A stretch of DNA of 33,757 bases, taken from NCBI GenBank assembly GCA_039029135.1, contig JBCCGT010000040.1, forward strand, positions 1 to 33,757. Reading direction: 5' to 3'. This stretch comes from JALZVT01 sp039029135 (GTDB taxonomy: Bacteria > Pseudomonadota > Gammaproteobacteria > Pseudomonadales > Azotimanducaceae). The notes below the pieces were generated by a model. That model searched no databases. It had not been told where the DNA came from and saw only the letters and a list, made by a program, of their open reading frames with translations. A program made the translations under genes and the position numbers. Below, one piece after another: positions 23,250-30,954 of the stretch; positions within the stretch are counted from its first letter, which is position 1; the number at the start of each line of letters is the position of its first letter.

Positions 23250-24059
23250 TCAGTAGCGCAGCGACAGGCAGCTCAGGCCGCCGTCCAGCTTGCGAAACTC
23301 GTCCGTTGCCAGCGTCACGACCGGATAACCAAATTGCTCGATCATCGCCGCGGTTTCCGGAAAGCCCGCCGGGACCAGCACCGTGCCGTTGATCCACAGC
23401 GAGTTTGCGGCGTAGGCCTCGCGCTGCGACACCTCCAGCACCTCGAAGCGATCCAGCGGAAAGCCCGTGTCGTTCGCGCGCAGAAAGGTCAGAAACTCGG
23501 TCGCAACCAGCAGCCGTCCGGCGTCCAGATAGTTCACGCCCGTCTTGAAGTGCAGCGACTCGGGCATCGCAACCGTCTGGCCATCCAGGCCGACGTCGCG
23601 CAATGCCGCGATGAGCTGCCGTGCGCCGTCGGAGTTGGTGCGGCTCGACAGGCCAATGTAGTGAAAGCCGTCGACGTTCATGACGTCGCCGGCGTCCAGC
23701 ATGCCGGGCGAACTAATCTCGCGTACGGGCATCTGTTGCGACAGCGCCTCGCGCACGGCCGGCACTTCCGCGCGCCGACTGGGCGCACCCGGCCGGGTCA
23801 AGATCGCAACTCCCGGCGTGACGAGCGCCGTATCTTCGATGAACACGCAGTCCGGACAGGCCTCGTCCGCGGCGACTTCGGTGACCACCACGTCCAGCGC
23901 CCGCAGCGCCCGCACATAGGCCTCGAACTGCTGGCAGGCCAGCGCATAGTCCGGGATGCCGAGATCGGCCTCGGTCAGCCCGCGAATCAGGGACCGAGCC
24001 GGTCGCCGCACGAGCGCGCGCGTAAATCGTTCGGTCGGCGCTAGCGGGTTATCTGTCAC
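23250..24059 (-). CDS. Dimethylarginine dimethylaminohydrolase (DDAH)-like amidinohydrolase
   Basis: The 269-residue member of the guanidino-group-modifying superfamily has the expected residues: ACPDCVFIEDTALV (substrate-binding F73, E75, D76), GMLDAGDVM, GLSSRTN (R140), the catalytic H170 in PESLHFKTGVNYL, and the nucleophile C264 in GGLSCLSLRY near the C-terminus. DDAH turns N-omega-methylated arginines into citrulline and a methylamine; relatives hydrolyse arginine or transfer amidino groups. Length and motif spacing fit DDAH best. It is the last gene of the unit with the tandem VOC protein (32 bp upstream). The link to its neighbours is not obvious; release of methylamine or use of amidino compounds as nitrogen source is possible. 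Confidence 0.88.
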   Translation of the reverse strand: MTDNPLAPTERFTRALVRRPARSLIRGLTEADLGIPDYALACQQFEAYVRALRALDVVVTEVAADEACPDCVFIEDTALVTPGVAILTRPGAPSRRAEVPAVREALSQQMPVREISSPGMLDAGDVMNVDGFHYIGLSSRTNSDGARQLIAALRDVGLDGQTVAMPESLHFKTGVNYLDAGRLLVATEFLTFLRANDTGFPLDRFEVLEVSQREAYAANSLWINGTVLVPAGFPETAAMIEQFGYPVVTLATDEFRKLDGGLSCLSLRY

Positions 24060-24091
24060 GGCGGTCCTGGTAGATCGAGCGGCTGCTTACG

Positions 24092-25303
24092 TTACGCATC
24101 GCTTTGCGGGCCGGCAAACTGCACCTTGACCCCATCGGGGTCGAAGAAAAACACGATGCCGAGCTGCGGCCAGCCGCCGATCGGACCGAGCTGGCGAAAC
24201 CCAAGCTGCGTCATCGTCTCGATCGTTGCCGTCAGGTCGTCGACATAGAAGTTGATGCGGTCGATGCCCAGATGATTCACCGGCGGTGCATAGGGAGGGG
24301 CCGGATCGAACGGCGTTCGCCACTGGCGCAGCTGCAGCGTGGCGCCGTCGGTGCCGGCTCCAAGGGACACGTCTTCGCCGCTGAATTCGATCGGCTGCGT
24401 AAAACCGTGCGCGGCAGCGACCTCGCCCGCGGCTTGGAGCGATCGCGGCAGCGACTCTGTGAAGCCCAGCAGGCGATAGAACTCCCGCGATCGCTCCAGA
24501 TCCGCGACGTTGACGTTGGTGTTCACCAATCTGGTGAAGTTTGGGGTCTTTGCGGCTGCGCCCGGCTCGCCCTCCTGAATCAGTTTCCAAAAGGCACCAT
24601 CCGGTTCTCGGAGGAAAACAAAGCGCTCGCCGTCCGCAGCCGTGGCGGGCGCGGAGAGAAACTCGACGCCGCGTGCGCGCAGAAAGTCATAGTCGCGCTC
24701 CAGATCGGTCGTCGCGTAGGTCGCGTAGGTCATGCCGAGATGATTCAGCGCGGCATAGGGCGGCTCATCCCGGAAAGAGTCGCCGCGAAACTGCACCGTG
24801 TCGACAAACGGCATTTCGGGCGGATCGATCAGACTGTGCAGCGACACGTAGATCAGGTAATCGTCCTCGAAGCCCATCGATCGGGCGAACGACGTGCTCG
24901 TCTCGGGTCCGGCGGGATAGATCTCGCCACGAAAGCCCAGCACTTTATAAAACTCGCGCTGGCGCGCCATGTCGCAGGTGTTGAGACCGAAGTAACCCTG
25001 CCGCTGGAGACCCAGATCGGCTTCCACCTGCTGCGTGACGCGCAGCGTCGTGGCGCCTCCGCCCCGTTCGGCCGCTGTGCTCACCGTCAGCGTGTTCGCC
25101 GGCTGCAGCGATACCGCGATCTCCGATGCGTCATCATCCGGTACGCGGATGGGCTCACCGTTGAGCAGGAGACGAATGCCTCCAGCGCCGCGCTGCTGCA
25201 AGCGCACGACCCCCTCCCCCGCGCAGGCGCTGAACTCATGGCTGTCGTTGGCGCCCGCCGCCAACGCTAGCGGTCCGAGACGAGTGAGATTGGCTGCGGT
25301 CAT
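24092..25303 (-). CDS. Tandem glyoxalase-fold (VOC) protein with an extra N-terminal domain
   Basis: The 403-residue protein has two VOC modules. The first (about 103-246) runs from YFGLNTCDMARQREFYKVLG to FVFLREPDGAFWKLIQEG. The second (about 257-398) runs from RLVNTNVNVADLERSREFYR to IVFFFDPDGVKVQFAGP. Potential metal ligands are H188 in ALNHLG and the acidic E or D near each C-terminal strand (REPDG, FDPDG). The first about 95 residues form an unrecognised beta-rich domain (IRLLLNGEPIRV, EIAVSLQPANTLTVS). Tandem VOC proteins include extradiol dioxygenases and isomerases; the ligand set here does not single one out. It lies between the GPH symporter and the DDAH gene. Confidence 0.8.
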   Translation of the reverse strand: MTAANLTRLGPLALAAGANDSHEFSACAGEGVVRLQQRGAGGIRLLLNGEPIRVPDDDASEIAVSLQPANTLTVSTAAERGGGATTLRVTQQVEADLGLQRQGYFGLNTCDMARQREFYKVLGFRGEIYPAGPETSTSFARSMGFEDDYLIYVSLHSLIDPPEMPFVDTVQFRGDSFRDEPPYAALNHLGMTYATYATTDLERDYDFLRARGVEFLSAPATAADGERFVFLREPDGAFWKLIQEGEPGAAAKTPNFTRLVNTNVNVADLERSREFYRLLGFTESLPRSLQAAGEVAAAHGFTQPIEFSGEDVSLGAGTDGATLQLRQWRTPFDPAPPYAPPVNHLGIDRINFYVDDLTATIETMTQLGFRQLGPIGGWPQLGIVFFFDPDGVKVQFAGPQSDA

Positions 25304-25474
25304 TCTTGGGGTCCTCCGTGTCGCGGCTTCGGTGTCCGCACCCTGGGACCGGCTACGGTCGCCTGCCCCGCCCGTCGAGTATCAGCCGGATGAAGTCCCT
25401 CGTCATCTCCCAGAGAGACGGATCGTCAAACGGCACGTCCGCGCGACAGTCGATGTCCAATCGCCGGCGCCAGC

Positions 25475-26860
25475 TCAGCCTTCGGCGCGCCGAGCCATCT
25501 GCCGGCTGTAGCGTTTCTCGACCAGGCGCAGCACTTTTTCGTGCAGCCGATCGGTCAGCGGCCAGGTCACACACAGGTAGAACGCGAAGACGAACACCGC
25601 GGTCGGCACCACGCCATACAGCACCCCGAGCCAGACCAGATCGTCGGGCGTGTTCGTGGCACCCGCAGCCGCCGAGTAGCCGACAAACGCGAGAATGGGC
25701 AGCGACAGCCCACCGAAGGATGCCGCGCACTTGGTCACGAAGCCGTGCAGGGCAAAATAGCTCGCCGGCCTGGCCGCGCCGCTGCGCAGCGTGTCCAGAT
25801 CGACGACGTCCGCCAGCATCGCGCGCGGCAGATACGCAAACGCGCCGAAGCAAAAGCCCTTCAGGCCGAACAACAGATAGAACAGCGGACCCGGGTTGTG
25901 CATCTGCGTCAGCACGCCCAGCGATACCGCCCCTACAAGCACCATCGCACAGGCTAGAGAGATGTGTTTTCCAAACCGCCGCGCGAGCAGATCCCAGAAC
26001 GGTATGGCGAGCAAACCGGCGCCAAAGTATAGGACCAGCGCGCGACCAACGCCGGTCATGCCGATGTAGTCCTGCAGAAACAACAGCGACAGCGTGTTGC
26101 GGAAATGCTCGCCACCCGCAATCAGCAGTTCCATCAGCAGCAGGCGCAGGAACAGCCTGTTCTTGCGCATGCGACTGACGCCCGCAGCGAAGGACACGCG
26201 CGGCGCGTTGAACGTGGGAACCTCGGGAATCTTCGCAAGCACAATCGCCGCGGCGGCAGGTACCAGGACGATGACCACCAGGGAGATGTTCGCGAGAATA
26301 AAACTCGCCTCATTGCGGCCGAAGATCTCCTCGGAAAACGCCACCATTGCCGCGGACGCAACTAACCCGGCGAGCACAAATTTTTCGCGCGCCGACTGAA
26401 TCAGCGTGCGTGCGTGATACTCGCTGGACAGCTCGATGCCCCACGCGCCGTAGGGCACCAGCAGCAGCGTCAGCGTGCCGCGCATCGCCAGATAGAAGAA
26501 GGCGAGATAGGCAACCGTGATGCCCTGGCTGGGATTCAGCAGCATGTAGACGGTGGTCAGCCACAGCGGTATGCCGACGACGATCCCGGGGCGCCGGCGC
26601 CCCCAGCGCGAGCGCCAGCGATCGCTGAAGTGACCCATCGCGGGATCGGTGATCGCATCGAAGATCGCCGCTGCCATGATGACCAACCCGATCATGGCGA
26701 GATCGATGCCCATCTCGGTCGAGTACAGGCGGGGAATATAGGCGCCGATCGGATAGCCGAGCATCGCGATCGGCATGCTGAGCGATCCGTAAATAAACGC
26801 CTTCGACTTCGTTATCGACGGCAGTTCGACGCCGCTTTTGCCCTCCGCCGGAGCACTCAC
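25475..26860 (-). CDS. GPH family cation symporter (MFS)
   Basis: The 461-residue permease has about 12 helices. The loop after the second helix, AITDPAMGHFSDRWRSRWGR followed by RRPGIVVG, is the signature of the glycoside-pentoside-hexuronide:cation symporter family (DP-x-G-x-x-SD-R). Later, LLLVPYGAWGIELSSEYHAR and KGFCFGAFAYLPRAMLADVV are also typical. GPH members take up sugars, glycosides or, in many marine and soil proteobacteria, other organic compounds. It starts 44 bp after the dienelactone-hydrolase-like gene on the same strand and is followed by the VOC and DDAH genes, so a shared substrate route is likely. The actual substrate is open. Confidence 0.87.
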   Translation of the reverse strand: MSAPAEGKSGVELPSITKSKAFIYGSLSMPIAMLGYPIGAYIPRLYSTEMGIDLAMIGLVIMAAAIFDAITDPAMGHFSDRWRSRWGRRRPGIVVGIPLWLTTVYMLLNPSQGITVAYLAFFYLAMRGTLTLLLVPYGAWGIELSSEYHARTLIQSAREKFVLAGLVASAAMVAFSEEIFGRNEASFILANISLVVIVLVPAAAAIVLAKIPEVPTFNAPRVSFAAGVSRMRKNRLFLRLLLMELLIAGGEHFRNTLSLLFLQDYIGMTGVGRALVLYFGAGLLAIPFWDLLARRFGKHISLACAMVLVGAVSLGVLTQMHNPGPLFYLLFGLKGFCFGAFAYLPRAMLADVVDLDTLRSGAARPASYFALHGFVTKCAASFGGLSLPILAFVGYSAAAGATNTPDDLVWLGVLYGVVPTAVFVFAFYLCVTWPLTDRLHEKVLRLVEKRYSRQMARRAEG

Positions 26861-26904
26861 GACGTCGGCCAGCCGGCGCTTAGGTTGAAGCGCACGCTGT
26901 CTGT

Positions 26905-27714
26905 CTAGGCGCCTACCCGATTGGCGAAAAACTCGATGACCTCCGCCTCCAGACGACGGGTTTTTCCTTGCGGATCCGTATCGTCCAGATGCACCGTGAG
27001 CACCGAATGGGGATCCATGTCGGGATAGTCCGCCGCGTCCTTATCCTCCAACTCATGACGAACGAAGCGCGGGCCGAACTCCTGCTCGAGATAATCAAAG
27101 CGCGCCTTTGGCACCATTTTGTCGCTTTTGAAACGCAGACCCAGCATGGTCAGGTCTTCTTTTTCCATGCGCTCGCGAGCACAACGGATCTCGTCCGGCC
27201 AGGCGTCGATGGAGGCCGCTCGTTTTGCCGCGCCGGGTCCGAGGGGTAAGGGCAGCGAAGGCTGCGACAAGACCGGCGCGACGACCGCAGGCTCGGTCAT
27301 CATCGCCAGCGCGAACCCGCCGGTGAAGCACATCCCCACGGCGCCGACCCCGGCGCCGCCGCAGTCTTTGTGCGCTTGACGGGCCAGCGCGCGCAGCCAA
27401 TCGACGATCCTGCTGGAGCGACCCGCGCGCCAGGTCGTGAACTCACGGCGTATGCACACACCCTTGAAGATCTCGCGTGCGGTGTAGCCCGGCGTGATCT
27501 CTCGCTCCGGCGTTCCGAACAGGCTGGGCAGATACGCGGTCATACCGGCGGCCGCCACCCGGTCGGCGAAGCGTATGACCAGAGGGTGCATGCCCGGCAT
27601 CTCGTGCATGATGATCACGGCCGGTCCACTGCCCTTGCGATAAACATCGCGCGTCCAGGGCGCGAACGTGAAGGGCTCGCAGGTGTAGTCGGCCAGGGTG
27701 CGTGCTGCGCTCAT
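26905..27714 (-). CDS. Dienelactone hydrolase family protein
   Basis: The alpha/beta hydrolase starts at the ATG at 27714, with GGAGAG seven bases upstream, and has 269 residues. The nucleophile is cysteine: GMCFTGGFAL places C129 at the nucleophile elbow, as in dienelactone hydrolase. E38 in MHEMPG matches the glutamate that tunes that cysteine, and D198 and H236 (MDPHSVLT) complete the triad. The family opens lactones or cleaves esters, classically dienelactones in chloroaromatic breakdown, but this protein is more diverged and slightly longer than the 236-residue prototype. It is first in the unit with the GPH symporter, VOC and DDAH genes, and lies just downstream of the isocitrate lyase terminator. 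Confidence 0.87.
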   Translation of the reverse strand: MSAARTLADYTCEPFTFAPWTRDVYRKGSGPAVIIMHEMPGMHPLVIRFADRVAAAGMTAYLPSLFGTPEREITPGYTAREIFKGVCIRREFTTWRAGRSSRIVDWLRALARQAHKDCGGAGVGAVGMCFTGGFALAMMTEPAVVAPVLSQPSLPLPLGPGAAKRAASIDAWPDEIRCARERMEKEDLTMLGLRFKSDKMVPKARFDYLEQEFGPRFVRHELEDKDAADYPDMDPHSVLTVHLDDTDPQGKTRRLEAEVIEFFANRVGA

Positions 27715-27759
27715 CGGTAATCTCTCCACATTGCTTCGCCAGTGTGGATGATCCACCGC

Positions 27760-27799
27760 AAAAAGAAACCCCGGCTCCGCCTGAGGCCGAGCCGGGGTT
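27760..27799 (-). terminator. Intrinsic terminator of isocitrate lyase
   Basis: On the minus strand an 11-bp stem (AACCCCGGCTC on one arm, GAGCCGGGGTT on the other, bases 27767-27799) with an inner GCC/GGC pairing is followed by TTTCTTTTT (27760-27768). This is a classical Rho-independent terminator, 25 bp after the isocitrate lyase stop, and it separates that gene from the dienelactone hydrolase unit. Confidence 0.88.
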
Positions 27800-27824
27800 C
27801 GAATCGATGTTGGTCAGTCGTCGA

Positions 27825-29426
27825 TCAGAACTGATTCATCGTATTCGCCGCGCCGCCGGCCAGCAGCGCCTTCTCGCCCAGGAAGTACTCCTTGTGATCG
27901 TCGCCGATGTTTGAACCGGCCAGATCCTGGTGCTTCACCGACGCCTGATCGCGACGGATTTCCTGACGCTGAATGTCGCGCACATAGGCGAGCATGCCGA
28001 GATTGCCGAAGTAGCCTTCTGCGAGTATGTCGGTGCCCAGCGCCGTCTCGTGATAGGTCGGCAGCGTAATCAAATGATGGAAGATGCCGGCCTCGCGCGA
28101 GGCATCTTTCTGGAACTGCTGCACCAGCGCGTCCGCGGCTTCCGCGAGCTCAGAGCCGTCGAACTCTGCGGCCATCAGACCCTTCTCGACCTCCGCCGGA
28201 TCGGGATAGGCGGAGACGTCCTTGCCCGTGGCCTTCCATTCGCCGTAGACCTGCTCGCGGAACGAAAGCGTCCAGTTGAAGCTGGGCGAGTTGTTATAGA
28301 CCAGCTTGGCATCGGGCCGCACCTTGCGAATCTCATTCACCATGCCGGCGATCTGGGCGACGTTGGGCCGCTCGGTCTCGATCCACAGCAGATCGGCGCC
28401 GTGCTCGAGACTGGTGATGCAGTCCAGTACCACGCGATCGAAACCGGTGTCTTCCTTGAACGCGTACAGCCCGTTGTCGAGCCGCTCCGGCTTACAGACA
28501 ACGCCGTTCTGGTGAATCGTGATGTCGCCGTCGCTCAGCGCGCCCAGATCGGTGACCGGGGTCGTCTGCAGGAAGTCGCAGTACTTGGCGCCGAGATCGC
28601 CCGGTTCCTTGGAGACCGGAATCTTCTGGGTCAGCCCTGCGCCGAGAGAGTCGGTGCGCGCGACGATGATGCCGTTGTTGATGCCGAGTTCCAGGAACGC
28701 GTAGCGCACGGCATTGATCTTGGACACGAAGTCTTCGTGCGGGACGGTGACCTTGCCGGCCTGGTGGCCGCACTGCTTCGCGTCAGAGACCTGGTTTTCG
28801 ATCTGGATGGCGCACGCGCCCGCCTCGATCATGCGCTTGGCCAGCAGATAGGTGGCCTCTTCGTTACCGAAACCGGCGTCGATGTCGGCGATGATCGGCA
28901 CGACGTGGGTCTCGAAGTTGTCGATGCGGGCGATGATCTCGCTCGTGTCGTCGCCGCGCGCCCGGGCCTCGTCCAGTTCGACGAAGATGTGGCGCAACTC
29001 GCGCGCGTCGGCCTGCTTCAGAAAGGTATAGATCTCGTTGATCAGGTCAGGCACGGAGGTCTTCTCGTGCATCGACTGATCGGGCAGCGGTCCGAACTGC
29101 GAGCGCAGCGCGGCGACCATCCAGCCGGAGAGGTAGACGTAGGATTTGTTCAGCGTGCCCTGATGGCGCTTGACCGCCATGGCCATCTGCTGGGCCACGA
29201 AACCGTGCCAACAGCCCAGCGACTGCGTGTAGTTCGCGGCATCCCGATCATAGTCCGCCATGTCGCGACGCATGATGTCCGCGGTGAACTGGGCGATTTC
29301 GACGCCGGTACGAAAGCGATTTTGCAGGCGCATGCGTACCGCGTACTCCGGGCTGATCGCCCCCCAGTCGTTGTGGCCGGCCAGTTCGCTTTTGACAGCT
29401 TCGACCTGTTCGAGGTAACCAGTCAT
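27825..29426 (-). CDS. aceA: Isocitrate lyase
   Basis: The 533-residue enzyme is the long proteobacterial form, similar in size to the Pseudomonas enzyme. It splits isocitrate into glyoxylate and succinate, the first step of the glyoxylate shunt, needed for growth on acetate or fatty acids. Metal-binding ADIDAGFGN is at 180-188 and the catalytic loop is KQCGHQAGKVTVP with C219. IVARTDSLGAGL and LVYNNSPSFNWTLSF also match. The loop reads KQCGHQAG rather than the common KKCGHMGG, a variant seen in the long class. It forms its own transcript, with a terminator downstream. The acyl-CoA enzymes in the window would supply acetyl-CoA to this route. No malate synthase is in the window. Confidence 0.95.
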   Translation of the reverse strand: MTGYLEQVEAVKSELAGHNDWGAISPEYAVRMRLQNRFRTGVEIAQFTADIMRRDMADYDRDAANYTQSLGCWHGFVAQQMAMAVKRHQGTLNKSYVYLSGWMVAALRSQFGPLPDQSMHEKTSVPDLINEIYTFLKQADARELRHIFVELDEARARGDDTSEIIARIDNFETHVVPIIADIDAGFGNEEATYLLAKRMIEAGACAIQIENQVSDAKQCGHQAGKVTVPHEDFVSKINAVRYAFLELGINNGIIVARTDSLGAGLTQKIPVSKEPGDLGAKYCDFLQTTPVTDLGALSDGDITIHQNGVVCKPERLDNGLYAFKEDTGFDRVVLDCITSLEHGADLLWIETERPNVAQIAGMVNEIRKVRPDAKLVYNNSPSFNWTLSFREQVYGEWKATGKDVSAYPDPAEVEKGLMAAEFDGSELAEAADALVQQFQKDASREAGIFHHLITLPTYHETALGTDILAEGYFGNLGMLAYVRDIQRQEIRRDQASVKHQDLAGSNIGDDHKEYFLGEKALLAGGAANTMNQF

Positions 29427-29776
29427 AGTTGCTTGTTTCCCATACTTTTATTCGTGATAGCGGCGGGTTGCCATTGGAGTCCGAACGCGCGCCATTCGCC
29501 CCTGAGCCAACGCACAGGTCTCAGGATCGCGGCACTCTAACAGGGGTTTTTTATCCTTAAAATGGAATATTTTATTACTAATATATTCCGCATTAGAAAC
29601 TATTGATGGCGTCGGAGCGGTGCCGCGTTGATGCGCCGACGACTGCGCCAGCTTAGTCTAGTCTCGCGATTCTGCCGGGCTCCGACTGACGCCTGTCCGA
29701 TCAGCCCCGTCCAATCAGTGGCGGCTGGCTGCGCCCGAAAAGCAATCCCGCCACCGGCGGGCCACAACACCGTCAA
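29427..29776. promoter_or_regulatory. 350-bp divergent region between aceA and the nitronate monooxygenase gene
   Basis: The region is GC-rich at both ends but holds an AT-rich core (about 29545-29605) unlike anything near it. The core contains a T6 run, AATGGAATATTTTATTACTA and the inverted repeat listed separately. It probably carries the divergent promoters. No -35/-10 pair stood out clearly on either strand. Confidence 0.55.
29564..29589. promoter_or_regulatory. Inverted repeat, probable operator
   Basis: GGAATAT, a 12-bp spacer, and ATATTCC form perfect 7-bp arms in the AT-rich core upstream of aceA. The centre-to-centre distance of 19 bp, about two helical turns, suits a dimeric regulator. 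Glyoxylate-shunt genes are commonly regulated by carbon source, so a regulator of aceA or of the divergent gene may bind here; this is inference. Confidence 0.45.
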
Positions 29777-30826
29777 GTGGAGGCGAAACTGAACGACTGG
29801 CACCGGCAACTCGATCTCAAACACCCCATCGTCGCGGCCCCCATGGCCGGCGTATCGACGCCACCGCTGGCCGACGCCGTCACCAGCGCAGGCGCACTGG
29901 GCGCTCTGGCGGTTGGCGCCCAGAGCGCCACTGCCGTCGAAGGCGCGCTGCGAGAAACAAGCGCGCTCGCGAGCGCGGCCGTGATGGCCAACTTCTTCTG
30001 TCACCCCAGGCCGCGGGACGATGCCGATGAGGAACAGCGCTGGCTGGCGGCGCTGCAGGACGCCTTTGAGCAGCAGGGCGCGAGCGCACCGTCCGAAGTA
30101 ACGACGCCCTACGAGAGCTTCGACGAGCGGCCTGAGCTGATCGATCTGATCCTGGACTATCGCGTCCGCGTCGCGAGCTTTCACTTCGGTCTGCCGAAGG
30201 CACGCACGCTCGCGCGCCTCAAGCGCGCTGGCGTGTGCCTGTTTGCCACAGCGACCTGCGCCTCGGAGGCTCGGGTTCTTGCCGCCGCCGGCATCGACGT
30301 CATCGTCGCCCAAGGCTGGGAGGCCGGCGGCCACCGCGGCAACTTCACCAGCGCACCCGACGAACAGCTCGGCACGCTGTCGCTCCTGCGCCGGCTGCGA
30401 GGCGCCGTGGATCTCCCCATCATCGCAGCCGGTGGCATCGTCGACGGTGCGGGCGTGGCGGCCGCATTCGCAGCGGGTGCCCAGGGCGTGCAGTGCGGCA
30501 CCGCGTTCGTTCCCACCCCGGAATCGGCGGCTGCCCCCGCGTACAGAGCCGCGCTCGCGGCCGGTGAACAGGACACGGTCATGACGGCGGGCTTTTCCGG
30601 CCGAGCCGCGCGGGGCCTGCGCAACCGCTTCGTCGAGAGCTTTGCGACGCTGCCGCCGATCGACTATCCGCGGGCGTACGGGGTCGTAAAGTCACTCGTC
30701 GCGGCGGCAGAGGCGCGCGGTGATCACGGCCTGACGCCGATGTGGGCCGGCCAGTCTTACCCGGACGCTCGCGCCGCTTCGACCGCCGAGATCGTCGACC
30801 GTCTCGCGGACGGGCTGCCGAACTGA
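29777..30826 (+). CDS. Nitronate monooxygenase (2-nitropropane dioxygenase family)
   Basis: The 349-residue FMN enzyme has a TIM barrel. The N-terminal PIVAAPMAGVSTPPLADAV is the flavin-binding start of the family, and VIVAQGWEAGGHRGNF carries the catalytic H186. GGIVDGAGVAAAFAAGAQGVQCGTAF is the phosphate-binding segment. The enzyme oxidises alkyl nitronates such as propionate-3-nitronate to aldehydes and nitrite; some relatives act as enoyl reductases. The start is given as the GTG at 29777. A GGAGG overlaps the second codon, so translation may instead begin a few codons later, at the CTG near 29789. It is divergent from aceA and followed by a space of 128 bp before the surface protein. Confidence 0.87.
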   Translation: MEAKLNDWHRQLDLKHPIVAAPMAGVSTPPLADAVTSAGALGALAVGAQSATAVEGALRETSALASAAVMANFFCHPRPRDDADEEQRWLAALQDAFEQQGASAPSEVTTPYESFDERPELIDLILDYRVRVASFHFGLPKARTLARLKRAGVCLFATATCASEARVLAAAGIDVIVAQGWEAGGHRGNFTSAPDEQLGTLSLLRRLRGAVDLPIIAAGGIVDGAGVAAAFAAGAQGVQCGTAFVPTPESAAAPAYRAALAAGEQDTVMTAGFSGRAARGLRNRFVESFATLPPIDYPRAYGVVKSLVAAAEARGDHGLTPMWAGQSYPDARAASTAEIVDRLADGLPN

Positions 30827-30954
30827 GCGAGCAACGCCAAGGGCCGGTTTTTACCTGAACGCAACATCAGCGCTACAAATCGGCTACAACCTGGCCCCGG
30901 CTGGCGCCGTGCGGACGCTAACATAACGCGCGTTTAGCACTCAGACAGGGACTG

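Noticed and set aside
25353..25460. 35-codon minus-strand ORF after the GPH gene
   Set aside because: It is protein-like (LDIDCRADVPFDDPSLWEMT) but has no ribosome-binding site and no recognised family; too weak to list as a gene. It could be a remnant.
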